64,000 nt of DNA. It comes from Bryum argenteum (Eukaryota > Streptophyta > Bryopsida > Bryales > Bryaceae). Location of the stretch: positions 26,378,364 to 26,442,363 of the forward strand of contig CM073322.1 of the NCBI GenBank assembly GCA_037043015.1, written 5' to 3'. The notes under the pieces were generated by a model that did no database searches, was not told where the DNA came from, and saw nothing but the letters and a program-made list of their open reading frames with translations. Each line of letters begins with the position of its first letter. The stretch's first letter is position 1. Below are positions 1 to 9,847 of the stretch, in pieces. Made by a program: the position numbers and the translations under genes.

Positions 1-157
1 GGTCTCGTTAAGGCTCCCCCAAAATTGTATCTGCTCGCAACCAATCCTCAATGCTAAATCCTTCATCCTTAATGCTAAATCCTTGATCCTCGATCGGCAT
101 TTGGGGAGCATAAATGGCAAGTTCATAAATAAAGAATGGTGAGAATGTTTGAGGTAC

Positions 158-966
158 CTTCCGAGAGTTTCGGGCTCGCCGGCGTCGGTGATGCGAACGG
201 CATACGGCATGTCGTCCTCGGACATGGCCAGGAGCATGCCGTTAAAGAATTCGAGGCCGGCGTTGGCGGAGCCCATGCCTTTGGAGGAATCAATGGCACC
301 TGTCAAGCCGCGGAGGGAGAAGAGGGCGACGCGGGCGACGCCGCCCAGGCCGTGAAGCTCTCCGAGCGCCTTGGTAAACACAGGTCGGCCCGCGCGCTTC
401 TCGTGCAAGTATCTGTTAGTGCGAGTGAAGCGGCAGCAGTGCGAGGCCGCGCCGTCCTTAATGCGCACCACATGCAGCATTCCATCGCCATCGAAGTAGT
501 GGTACCCAGCCGAGGGGGGAAATTGGGGGTTCCCACCGTTACGAATGTACGCCCCGTTCAAGCACGCCGGAATGGTCCCAGTCACTTCCAAATTCGCCCG
601 CGGCGGGCTCTCCTCCACGGGCGCGAAGTTGCCCTCCAGTTGCACGAGCGGGTCCGACCTGGCGCTCCTCTCGCGCGGCTCGATGAATGGGATGAAGCTC
701 TCCGCCACGTTGAACACTGCAGACAGAAGCGCCTGCACCGGCGAGGACCTGCTCTGCCGTTCCGCCTGCTCCACCACCGCCGTGCTCACCACCACCTTCT
801 CAGCTACAGCAATTTCCCCGAGCACCACTTTGCTCTGAACCACCACTTGCTCCCCTCCCTTCACCGCGCTCGGAATTGGCTCCCTTTTGCTTTTCGATGC
901 TCCCCCAGGCGGATGATCGACCTGCAAGCTACATCGCGCCCACATCAAATTGCTCTGGAGCGCCAT
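158..966 (-). CDS. NCED: 9-cis-epoxycarotenoid dioxygenase-like, first coding exon (partial gene)
   Basis: The minus strand encodes about 269 residues from the ATG at 966-964. Visible family motifs are [63 protein letters not shown] and [12 protein letters not shown], in the order seen in carotenoid cleavage dioxygenases. The AMSEDD, GELHG and ANAGL stretches favour NCED over CCD4, although the [13 protein letters not shown] stretch is CCD4-like. NCEDs cleave 9-cis-violaxanthin or neoxanthin to xanthoxin in plastids, the committed step to abscisic acid. The exon runs to a GT donor at 157-156, in codon phase 2 just before the conserved GRY-DF site, so the rest of the gene, including the iron-binding histidines, lies beyond the window. 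The first 70 or so residues are poorly conserved, as expected for a transit peptide. Many seed-plant NCEDs lack introns, so the early intron is notable. The family call is firm; the NCED versus CCD4 subfamily is likely but not certain. Confidence 0.85.
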
Positions 967-1080
967 GCTCGGTTTTGATTCTCCACAACTGGGTGCTATC
1001 CAGTCATCGATCAGTGACACAGCGATCAGTGAATGAATGCGATTCTTGCCAAGTTGCCGAGGAGCTCGCTTGGACAGATC

Positions 1081-1087
1081 TTTTATA
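1081..1087 (-). promoter_or_regulatory. Putative TATA box of the NCED-like gene
   Basis: The minus strand reads CCCATATAAAAGATC here, a good plant TATA box (TATAAAA), about 115 bases upstream of the NCED-like ATG. This would leave a leader of roughly 80-90 bases. Position and strand fit; use is inferred. Confidence 0.45.
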
Positions 1088-1374
1088 TGGGTAAGGGCAA
1101 AAGATCTGCGGTGAAATGGTGGAGGTGAATGTAGGCGGCAAAGCGCAAAGCGGCCATCGCTGTACGTCTGGAATATGAACTTTCATGAATGCCAGCTGAA
1201 ATGGAGGATTCTATCTCTTGTATAATACTCGATGAGCACTCAGGGCCGCACCAACCGCCACATGCCTTGCCAAGAGAGGCAGCTTTCGGAGCCCAATTTT
1301 CGATTGCTGACAAGTAGCAATAGATCGACGGTGAAGTCGTTTCTTTCTGGATCATAAAATATGCAAATACTTTG

Positions 1375-1466
1375 TACTCCCTCTGTCCTATTACAATTGT
1401 ACTAGTAGCTTTTCTGAAATCTACCTCTCGAGAGAACCTACTGGATAATTAGAATATGAGGGAGTA
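1375..1466. mobile_element. Possible short Stowaway-like MITE
   Basis: The segment starts TACTCCCTCTGTCC and ends GAGGGAGTA, that is, terminal inverted CTCCCTC repeats flanked by TA. This resembles Stowaway (Tc1/mariner) MITEs. The inner arms match only loosely and the element is only 92 bp, so the call is tentative. Confidence 0.35.
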
Positions 1467-1570
1467 TGTACTACACAATGTAATGTTGACGTGATGTACT
1501 TAGTGGAAAGAATGCCAAGGCAAAAACTTTCCATATTTATCAGAGGTTGAGGTGTAAATATTAAAAAGGT

Positions 1571-2875
1571 GGTATGTTTACACTTACCACTACACCAACT
1601 ATACAAAATTTGATAAACAGTGTTGGATGATATTTGATGTTGTTCCTTGAACTTACCTTCCAACTCTAATTTTCATTTCTAAAGTGTAAATCTAATGATA
1701 CCCGCGCTTTTCACCTTCGTCTTCTTCTCTTGTATGATCACAATTGAACCCTAAACCCCGACTTGAAAGCATTTCATTTCGTGATCTTTGATCAAATCAT
1801 ATTCAAGCGATTATTGATGAATTGATGATGAGTGCAAATTTCAGATCATCCGCTACAATTTAATGACTTTGCAAAATTCGAATTCAGCTAGCTGCGCTCA
1901 TCGACTGCGAGGATGGGATTGGATCGAAGCATGTGTTCTGCCGTCTTCTGTTTATTCTTAACCGAGTCGAAGGTCGAAAATCGACATTTTTGGATGATTG
2001 CAGCAATTTCAAAGAGCCATAACTTCTTCATTCGAAGTTTGTTTTGAATGAAATCACTTGGTTTGGGTCCCAAATCAAGTTTAGTTTGTGTGGTGTAAAT
2101 TTCTGATGTGTGCAATGAAGCATGAATAGATGGCATGCAATTTAGTGAAGGGAGATCTTGTTTTTGATTTTTCAAACATGAGGCATGTTTTACCATTGTG
2201 ATGCAATTATAGAAAATCAAACAGATCTTTGTATGAAATTCTTTTATATAGTCGAGGTTTTAGATGAAGGCTAACAATATTCTTGTCGAAAGTTTTTTGA
2301 TCCAACTATACTTGGTATTGGATTTGCAACAATGTTCCTATCTTGAAAGAAAGTGGATCAATGGATGATTTTTGAGGAGATATTTCTCCTTCATCGAGCG
2401 GTGGATTTTGACTTTATTTTATGAGATGGATTCCAATTAGATTCTAGTTTTAGTGGTAGAAACCTTGACAAATTCAAAAACGTATTGAAGATATGGCATA
2501 GATTTGAGTGCAAAGGGTTGAGCTCTAGACTATTTTTCCTTTGTAAGTTTTTAGCATTTTTCACCATTGTAAGGTCATCATTTTCACCATTGCAAGATAT
2601 TCTTTTTCATGGATTGTTTTTTGGTCCAAAGGTGTTATCGAGATGAAGGTGAACATATTCGTAGTTGGTGGTCTTTGCATCGCAATAATTCACTTCAAAG
2701 AGAGAATGTTGAGATTTTGTGATGTTTTTTGAGTACTAATACGTTACGATCTTGCAAATTATGAGGCCTCATGACTCAAAATTTCACGTCACATGATGTA
2801 CAATATATGTCTACTACAAGAATGCACGGTTGAGATGTAAATAACTTATGTTCATCTCTATTGCTTAGGACATTG
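1571..2875. repeat. AT-rich spacer with a dispersed repeat (copy 1 of 3)
   Basis: No gene is seen. About 1970-2800 belongs to a dispersed family. Part of it (about 2010-2480) is present in inverted orientation at about 33370-33870, inside the hAT-like element. Another part (about 2480-2800, with ATTTGAGTGCAAAG, CACCATTG and TATGAGGCCTCATG) is present in direct orientation at about 62660-62975. Copies are diverged with many indels. No coding potential or terminal structure was found. Confidence 0.6.
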
Positions 2876-4090
2876 TGATCAGTGATTGAATGTTTCAATT
2901 CTTATATTCTCGAGATCGGGAGCTTGTAACTATGAATGTGCCAAGTTGTGGAGGAGCTCGCTTCGACAGAGCATTCCAATCGACTAGCGGAAAATATCTG
3001 CGGTGAAATGGTATGCGGCAAAGCGCAAAGTGGCCAACTCTATTTCCATGGACTACGAACTTCCATGCATGCCAGCTGAAGTAGAGGATTCGGTCTCTTG
3101 TGTATGACAGTTGATGGGCACTCCGGGCTGTACTAACTGCCACATGCTTAACCCTGGAACGTCGGAGCGGCCATTTTGTGTCCGATGAACAGAACATTTT
3201 CACTGTAACCTATTATTGCGGGATGAATTTCATTCATGATTTTTGTAATTGGATTTATGAATGATAATAGCATATCATGGAATTCATTTGAGGTCATTTG
3301 AGGTATTTCCTAAGATCACATGTGTTATGAAAGTTGAAAGAATGGTTAAAAACAAGTCACCACACAGTGCATTTCTGCAACTTTTTCCTACTTTTATTAA
3401 GTCTCAAATTTAGGCAACTAAATGATCTCTTTTGAGTTCAAGCTCAATTCATAAAATGAATCTTACCAAGTCTTGTTCCTACTCCAAGTTAGAATTTCAA
3501 GAAATTCCTAATATCTAGTGATTTACTGACACCTTAAGTTTACATGCCTATAGGGTCTCTTTCTCAATTTTCAAATATAGCATGACACGAAACCATGGAT
3601 TACACCATGCTATTCTTCACTACAATGTCCCCTTATTCCAAAAATTTCAGATTTTTTGAAAGTGATTTGTATTTGATATGAATTATTTTTGGTTTTTCTT
3701 TGAAAATTCACTTGAATTTCAAATCTTCCCAAAAAAATCTGAAATTTTTACAGCATATGAAAAGCATGTGATCACATCTACGAAAAATAAAATAAAATAT
3801 TTTACTTTCAGGTAAAGTGGCGAAATGGAGGATTCAGAGTAAGACATATCAAAGTTCAGGCCACGGTTATGGGCTCCGACGTTCTAGGGTTAACGTGGTG
3901 CATGAGACGGGCATCTCCGGGGCCCAATTTTGGTACGGAGAAGTACAATAGAACGAGGATGATGTCATTTCTGGATCATGAAGCATGTACAAATTTGTAT
4001 GCATACCATGTTGTAATGTTAAACGTGTACTTGGTGGAAAAAAGTGCCAAGGCAACAATTTTTCATTCAAGGTTGAGGTTTAAACATTAC
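2876..4090. repeat. NCED upstream segment, copy 2, interrupted
   Basis: This is the second copy of the 1010-1570 sequence, in two blocks (about 2876-3150 and 3840-4090) separated by unshared AT-rich DNA. The TATA box of copy 1 is not conserved here (TCTTTTATATGGG is replaced by GCATTCCAATCG). No gene is adjacent, so it is probably a non-functional remnant. Confidence 0.65.
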
Positions 4091-4342
4091 GGACGCTTTA
4101 GAGTCAAGTCGTACATAGGGTCGAAGAGTGTCAAAATTTCCTTTCATGCGATTGTTTCACTTCTCGAAGCTCAAAAAATGAATCAATCATATGAGAGGGA
4201 TTTTTGCCATCCTTCAGTCTCATGTACCGCAACTTGACTCCCCTTGTAATGCGCTCTTTAGAGAGCTCGTATGCTTTTACCAACTACTATATTCTTATTG
4301 GCAACTTTGAGTGTATCACATGGCATATGCTTTGAGTGTTTT

Positions 4343-5350
4343 TTAGTGTAGAAACATCATCGCAAATTCAATACGAAAGGTATTTGGATGAAAAAATCTC
4401 TCAAAGAGAAACTTGTTGAGAGTTATCTGAAGACAAACTTGTTTTGAGAGTGGCATTATGATCTTTATTACCCCTCTAAGATCGGAGCACATGAGGTGTT
4501 GTTGGAAGCAAAATTTTACATAGAGCAACAATCGGATCACAAATTGGGTCGACAGAACCCAAGATATTGATTTTCAAAGTATTCAGGGCCACAAAATACT
4601 GGGAATTATCTGTGTGAGTGTGACAATGTTGCAGGGGCGTACTAGTCTCTCTTTTTATAAAAGCATGTGGTTTAAACCCCAATTCCGTTAAAATCGCATT
4701 ATTCCGGTAAAATGGCACACCTCAACTTTCTGAACTGTAGTTCAAATACCATGTGATATAACAGAAATTTAAGGTGATATTAGGGAAAATGAGTGACAAT
4801 GTATATAAAGAAGTGATATTACAAAAAAAATTGTGATATTACAGAATATACCATTTTATATGAGCACAAATGTAAGATCTAGTGTGACAAAATGGCACAT
4901 GGCATAGTGCCATTTTAACGAAATTGGGGTTATTTAAGTTTCTATGACATCACGATCTCGGCGACCGAAGGTCGAATTGGGCCACATAGGGTGTATTTGG
5001 AAGCGGATTTTTATGTAGGGGTGCGGGCAACAATTGGATGGCAATTTGGGTCAATGGGTCCCAAGATATTGAATTTCAAGGTGTTGGCCCAATAAATAGT
5101 AGAAATTATTTGTATGAGCGTGGCAATGGCTCGTCACCGTACTAATCTTCTATATATTTAGGGCAAATAGTTTGTTTGTTTGTTACAGTATGATTTAGGG
5201 GACCGCTAGTCGGATCAAGCCGTATGAGGTATTGTTGGAACTTGGAACTAGGTATCTTTGTAGGGGTGGGGGGCAACAAGTGGAATGTGGATTGGGCCTA
5301 GAGCTGTGGAGATTTAGAATTTGAAAGTATTTATGGTTTCAAAAAATACA
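4343..5350. repeat. Three diverged tandem repeat units
   Basis: Units at about 4490-4670, 4960-5160 and 5205-5350 share the order CATGAGGTRTTGTTGGAA, TTTTTRTGTAGGGGTG, GCAACAATCGGAT, CAAGATATTGA, and an end near GTGGCAATGG...CGTACTA. Two more members lie at about 8265-8400 and 8590-8880. Translation gives no conserved open frame. This is an old local repeat family, interrupted between units 1 and 2 by the MITE at 4675. Confidence 0.6.
4675..4931. mobile_element. MITE, family A copy 1
   Basis: The element is bounded by inverted repeats AACCCCAATTCCGTTAAAA / TTTTAACGAAATTGGGGTT and is almost identical to a 237-bp element at 33128-33364 with the same ends. The copies differ by a 20-bp internal duplication (AAGTGATATTAC region) and few substitutions. 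It has no coding capacity. TTA lies just outside the left end and again one base past the right end, compatible with a 3-bp PIF/Harbinger-type target duplication. Confidence 0.8.
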
Positions 5351-7139
5351 AAAAATGACCCAATTTTAGAACGAGTAGAAAAACAAGAGGAACTTAACCG
5401 TGCAAGAATCAAGTTTATTTGGAGCCCCTGAAAAGTTATCAAAACTAGAAATGTGGGCCTACAAGCCTAAAATCTTGGCTCCTTTTTTTTCTTTTTTTTT
5501 TTCTTCTTTTTTCCTTTTCTTTTTAGTTTTTGTTCTATGATAGCGGGGATGAGCATATCCCAAGTATTTATGTGGGCTAGGCAACAGTGCACGGTTGTAC
5601 TAGTACTTATGTAAAATAAACAATTATGAAGTAGTGATTTTGATTTTACTGTATTGGCTTTTATCGAAAAACCATGCACCATGTTTTAAAACTTGAAAAT
5701 AATAGTTGCCTTCATTATAATGCGTGCCATCTAAGAGTTTTTTCGTGGATGTGTTTACAGTTCTTCCCACACAAACTAGACTTGCTTTGATTCCTAAACA
5801 AGTGATTAATATGTCAAAGAAGGAGCTCAAATAAAGAAGTAATGAATCTTTAAAGTTAAAGCTTGTAAAAATTGCAAATCCATTTGAGATGACATGCTCC
5901 TTCTTTTATAAGTGTGGTTTTAAATTACGGTTTTGTAAAATGGGTCATATATACATTTATAAGCCACTTAATTAAACAAGACTTATATCTCCTTGATATC
6001 GCAAAATAGAATCTCCAGATGAAATCCCACAATTTTCCATTTCAAAGTTGTGTTATCAAATGATTCTAGTAATGGGTTTAAATTTATGTTTTATGATAAA
6101 GAAGAACCTAATTATTACCAGCTTTACTTCATTCACCAATAACTTCAACTTTGTTATCTAAGTTGGATTCTAAAATTTATTGTAATTTTTGGAATCCAAA
6201 GTCCAATCCAATACATCTCAAATACAAGGCATTTATTTTAGAACAAGAGTTATAGTTATGAACAATGATTCATTTCTAAATTTTTGGACACTTTTCGATA
6301 TTGCACTGCCATTAACTATTAAAGGTGAGGGAAGCCACTTTAGAACTGAATTGACTATAGTCAGACTCTTAGTTACTACATTTGAGTTGTTAAAAGTTGG
6401 AACTTTTTTAGGTTGTATTAGTTTTCCTATATTTTTCCAACAAAATACTCATACTTTTAAAAAATGTCATTCACTCTCGAAGTTTATAATTGCAATCACG
6501 GCATGTTGAAAGTTGCTAAAAACTCTATACATGCTTGTATATTCTCAAAATGTGCCCAAAATCAATTTAATCTTTCACACCTCAAGAATTTACAAAAATT
6601 AAAATTCTTCAAAGTCTTGTATCTAAGCATGCACAAGAAGTAGCTGACATGATCTTATCATTTAGAATTTTTAATCCAATAATAATACATTATCTAATGT
6701 AAGAATGATAACATTTCATTATCATTTTTAAATACCGTATTCATATTTATATGGCCTCATAGCTCCAAATTTATCTATACAACCTATAGCCTAAGTCTTT
6801 ATAAGATTTTCCGGTTGAGATCTGGACATGATCTTTTAAGTTCCATTAAGGACACTCCAAAAGTATCGATGTATTAAGGAAAAAAAAAAAAAAAACTTTC
6901 GGCATTTCGGGGGAGTTAGTTTATACTTATAAACTCCATAGATCAATGAATGCCATAAAAATTCTTAATAATTACACCAATGAAAGGTGATTGTTGCTAA
7001 GCAATTGGAGGAAGGATAAAAATATCTTGTCCCAAAACAAACAATATCCTCCTCATATAGTCAATGAAAGGCTTAGCCCCGTGCTTTTGCCCTTGAACAT
7101 TTAATCACATGTATTGTACATGTGTTAAATTCATCATCA
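5351..7139. other. AT-rich spacer
   Basis: No gene is recognised. It has T-rich and A-rich tracts (5478-5524, 6879-6896) and short frames without family motifs or good codon structure. Confidence 0.5.
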
Positions 7140-8095
7140 ACAATGACTTGCAAGTATGTTTCAATACTATTGCCCTCAGCCACTTTGCTTACACCTAACA
7201 TTTTAAATTTGCCGTCAACAATTACTTGCTTACATCCGTCATGCATGTCTTAAATTTGCCATCAATAACAAATGTTTGCTTGCACTTGTTGTGAATGCTT
7301 TGAATCAACAGTCAACAATGGTTGTTTGCTTACATCGTTCATGCATGCCTTAACCCTTAAACGCCCGAGCAAGCCCGAGGGGCTTGATTCCAACAGAATC
7401 TTCCATGTAGCTCTCATTGTACTCAACGTTTCACTTATATTTTGATGTCAAACTGGTCACCTTCTTCTGATGCATTCAAAAAGTGAATTTTCACAATTCA
7501 AATCACAATTTGTATGAATGATTTTGTGGTTTGAAAGGATTGTGGTAGGTAGGTTGGGATGGTACATAACCTTGTAGGAGGTTGCAAGCTTATCATTGAT
7601 TGGTCCATTCATGATGCCCAAGTTCAAAAAGTGCACTATTCATGATGCCCAAGTCCAAAAGATGTTGTGATCCAATTTTGGGCTGCCCGTTTTAGACCCC
7701 AAGGGCGTTTAAGGGTTAAATTTGCCATTAACAACAACTGTTTGTTTACACTCCAATCGTGCATGCCAGAAATTTTCCATCAAAAATTACTTTCTCTGTA
7801 CGCCCGTCATGCATGCCTTATATTTGCCGTCAGTAATTATTGTTTGTTCAGACTTGTTGTACAAGCGTTAGATTACCGTCGACTATTAGTGCTAGCTTAA
7901 ACTTGTTGTGCATGCCTTACACTTGCCAGCCGTTAGTAATTATTGTTTGCTCAGACTTGTTGTACAAGTGTAAATTTGTCGTTAGCTATTACTGTTTGCT
8001 TAAACTTGTCGTGCATGTCTTTTACTTGCCATCAACAACGACTATTTGCTTATATCTATTGTGCGTGTCATTAAGTTGCTGTTAACATTGACTTT
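7140..8095. repeat. Degenerate minisatellite of about 50-60 bp units
   Basis: A unit of the type TTTGCCRTCAACAATTAYTG-TTTGCTTACA-CGTCATGCATGYCTTAAA is repeated roughly a dozen times with heavy divergence. The array is interrupted at 7350-7719 by a transposable element, so repeats lie on both sides of the insertion. Small frames across it are a by-product of the repeats. Confidence 0.7.
7354..7715. mobile_element. TTAA-flanked MITE (piggyBac-like termini), copy 1
   Basis: Perfect 13-bp inverted ends, CCCTTAAACGCCC and GGGCGTTTAAGGG, are each flanked by TTAA (7350-7353 and 7716-7719). Uninterrupted units of the host minisatellite read CATGTCTTAAATTTGCC at the same place, which serves as an empty-site paralogue with a single TTAA. 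The 362-bp element has no frame for a transposase. A longer relative in inverted orientation lies at 56677-57875 (shared GGGCAGCCCAAAAT, TTGGGCATCATGA, CAACCTCCTACAAG). TTAA target duplication and CCC termini are piggyBac hallmarks. A PIF/Harbinger TTA duplication with one asymmetric base cannot be fully excluded. Confidence 0.75.
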
Positions 8096-9400
8096 AGAGT
8101 AGTTGCCACCACTTGCTTGTTGATAATGAGGGTTGATCAAGAATCATATGTTGAAAAATACACTTACACTTAATCAAAATGCTCTTAATTTGTAGAAAAT
8201 TTTAATTGATGGAATATAGATTACCTTCAAAATCTATTATTTAACCTATTATGATTTAAGGCTTAAGGTGTCGTTGGAAACAAATATTTATGTAGAAATG
8301 CGGAATACAATTGGATTGCGAAATGAGTCAACAAATCCCGAGATATTGAAATATTTACGGCTCTCAAATCACCAGAAATAACAAAATGATCTACTTATAG
8401 ATTTAGGATGAAAACAAGAAAAGCCAACCATGCAAGAATTACATCATCTAGAGCTAGATAATCAATACTAAAAATAGACATTTGGGCCAATTTTTGTTTG
8501 TTCTGTTAAAGATAATATCCGTGGCAACGTCGTAGGCCATACCAGTTTATTATTTAAGGCAACTACTACTTTCAAGGTTTTGTTTTGTGACATCACAATC
8601 TTGGGTAATATTGGTTGGATCAGGGTGCATGAGGTGTTGTAAGAAGCAGGTATTTTTGTACAATTGTTGAAAACAATCGGATTGCAAAACGGGTGGATTG
8701 ATCTTGAGGTATTAAATTTTGGAGTAGTTATGGCACCTGAGTCACCAAAAATTATGACTTCATTATAGAAAATATTTATTACTTGTACTTTTTTACTTTT
8801 ATGATTTTTATAGTAACTTACTAAAATATACAAAATTTGACAAGATATACGTGGCAACGCTCCATACCATACTAGTACAAGTTATATCTAATGGCTGTGA
8901 TAAATGGTTAAATGATTACGTTCAATCAATAAAATAGAACTCAACCAATATTGACCAATTGATTTCTAGTTCTTGACATTTGGCATTCATAACAAAAATA
9001 TCATAAAGACTAATTCCAAAGTAATTGAGGTCAACAATCTAATTACATTACACAAGCTTTCATATATGGTTATTGGAACCATTGTTGATAATATAATATT
9101 ATTTCACTTCAACAAACTCGGAGTTCAAGCTCAAAAGTCCCACGTGGCATAGTGTTTGCTGACTCAGCAATGAGTCAAACACGAAATCCGAGTCACAACG
9201 GCCTCCTTCCGCAACCGAAGCCAGGAATTTCTAATTGATACCCGCCACTATCTTTAAGCAGATGAATATACCCGGACCGCGTACAGTTAGATATATTGAT
9301 GATACCTAGCTCCCACACCAGCTTGATATACCGTTGATACCCGGCGCCTCCTCTCAAATCGGCCCAGAGCGCCAACCTTGGGACTTCATCACAGTTGCCG
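8096..9400. other. Spacer and SUVR5-like upstream region
   Basis: It holds two diverged units of the 4343-5350 repeat family (about 8265-8400 and 8590-8880), then AT-rich DNA. From about 9140 onward it becomes GC-richer, consistent with the promoter and leader of the downstream gene. No separate gene is recognised. Confidence 0.5.
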
Positions 9401-9449
9401 AGCTCTCCCGCTGGACAGTATGGTTTGGAATGATGGTTGTGCCCCGTCG

Positions 9450-9458
9450 CTAGGGTTT
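9450..9458 (-). promoter_or_regulatory. Telo-box-like element upstream of the SUVR5-like gene
   Basis: CTAGGGTTT, the complement of AAACCCTAG, matches the telo-box found near transcription starts of many plant housekeeping and chromatin genes. It lies about 400 bases upstream of the chosen ATG. Function is inferred from motif and position only. Confidence 0.35.
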
Positions 9459-9779
9459 GGGGTCCATTTCCGCAGGATGCGAGCTCCTACATAAACGCAC
9501 TCGATCGAATGCGCGCAAGTGAAAATGATTTCTCGGGATGTCCGCAGTTTCCGTTCCGGTGCAACTTTGGATTGAGCGCTTTTGGAGCCGCAAAACGATA
9601 GTGCCGTGATTATCTGGCGTTCAAGCGTTTCCAGGAATTGATTCCGGTTTATAGCTTCTTTGCGAAATCTGCTTCTGGTCGGAGAAGAAAGATTTTTTTT
9701 CTGGAGATTTTTTTTTTTTGGTGTTCTTTTTATTTTCTGTTTGATGTGAGGTTTTGGTGGAAAGAGCGCGGTTGCCGAG

Positions 9780-9815
9780 ATGCCGCGGAGCGTGTACCTG
9801 CATTGCAAGAGTTAG
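9780..9815 (+). other. Short upstream reading frame in the SUVR5-like leader
   Basis: An ATG at 9780 opens an 11-codon frame (MPRSVYLHCKS, then TAG) that ends 32 bases before the main ATG at 9848. If the leader begins upstream of it, ribosomes would meet this frame first, so it could reduce translation. The transcription start is unknown. Confidence 0.4.
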
Positions 9816-9847
9816 GGCTGAGAGGATTGAGTTTGGGACTGGTAGCC

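Larger units (their letters stand above)
1010..1570. repeat. NCED upstream segment, copy 1 of a diverged duplication
   Basis: The sequence from about 1010 to 1275 (for example GGTGAAATGG, GGCAAAGCGCAAAG, TGCCAGCTGAA) recurs at about 2876-3150. The sequence from about 1287 to 1570 (CCCAATTTT, TTTCTGGATCAT, TGCCAAGGCAA, GGTTGAGGT) recurs at about 3920-4090. Order and orientation are the same. Copy 1 contains the putative NCED promoter. Copy 2 is split by about 700 bases that are not shared. Confidence 0.7.

Noticed and set aside
136-978. Open frame of 280 codons on the plus strand across the NCED-like exon
   Set aside because: It lies antisense to a clearly conserved exon. Its codons mirror the GC-rich third positions of the real gene and no family motifs appear.
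1397-8880. Copies of TACTAGTA (the octamer I recall as the Arabidopsis SUVR5 target) near 1400, 5598 and 8872, plus one near 31665
   Set aside because: In AT-rich DNA two or three such palindromes are expected by chance in 64 kb, so there is no sign of enrichment near any gene.
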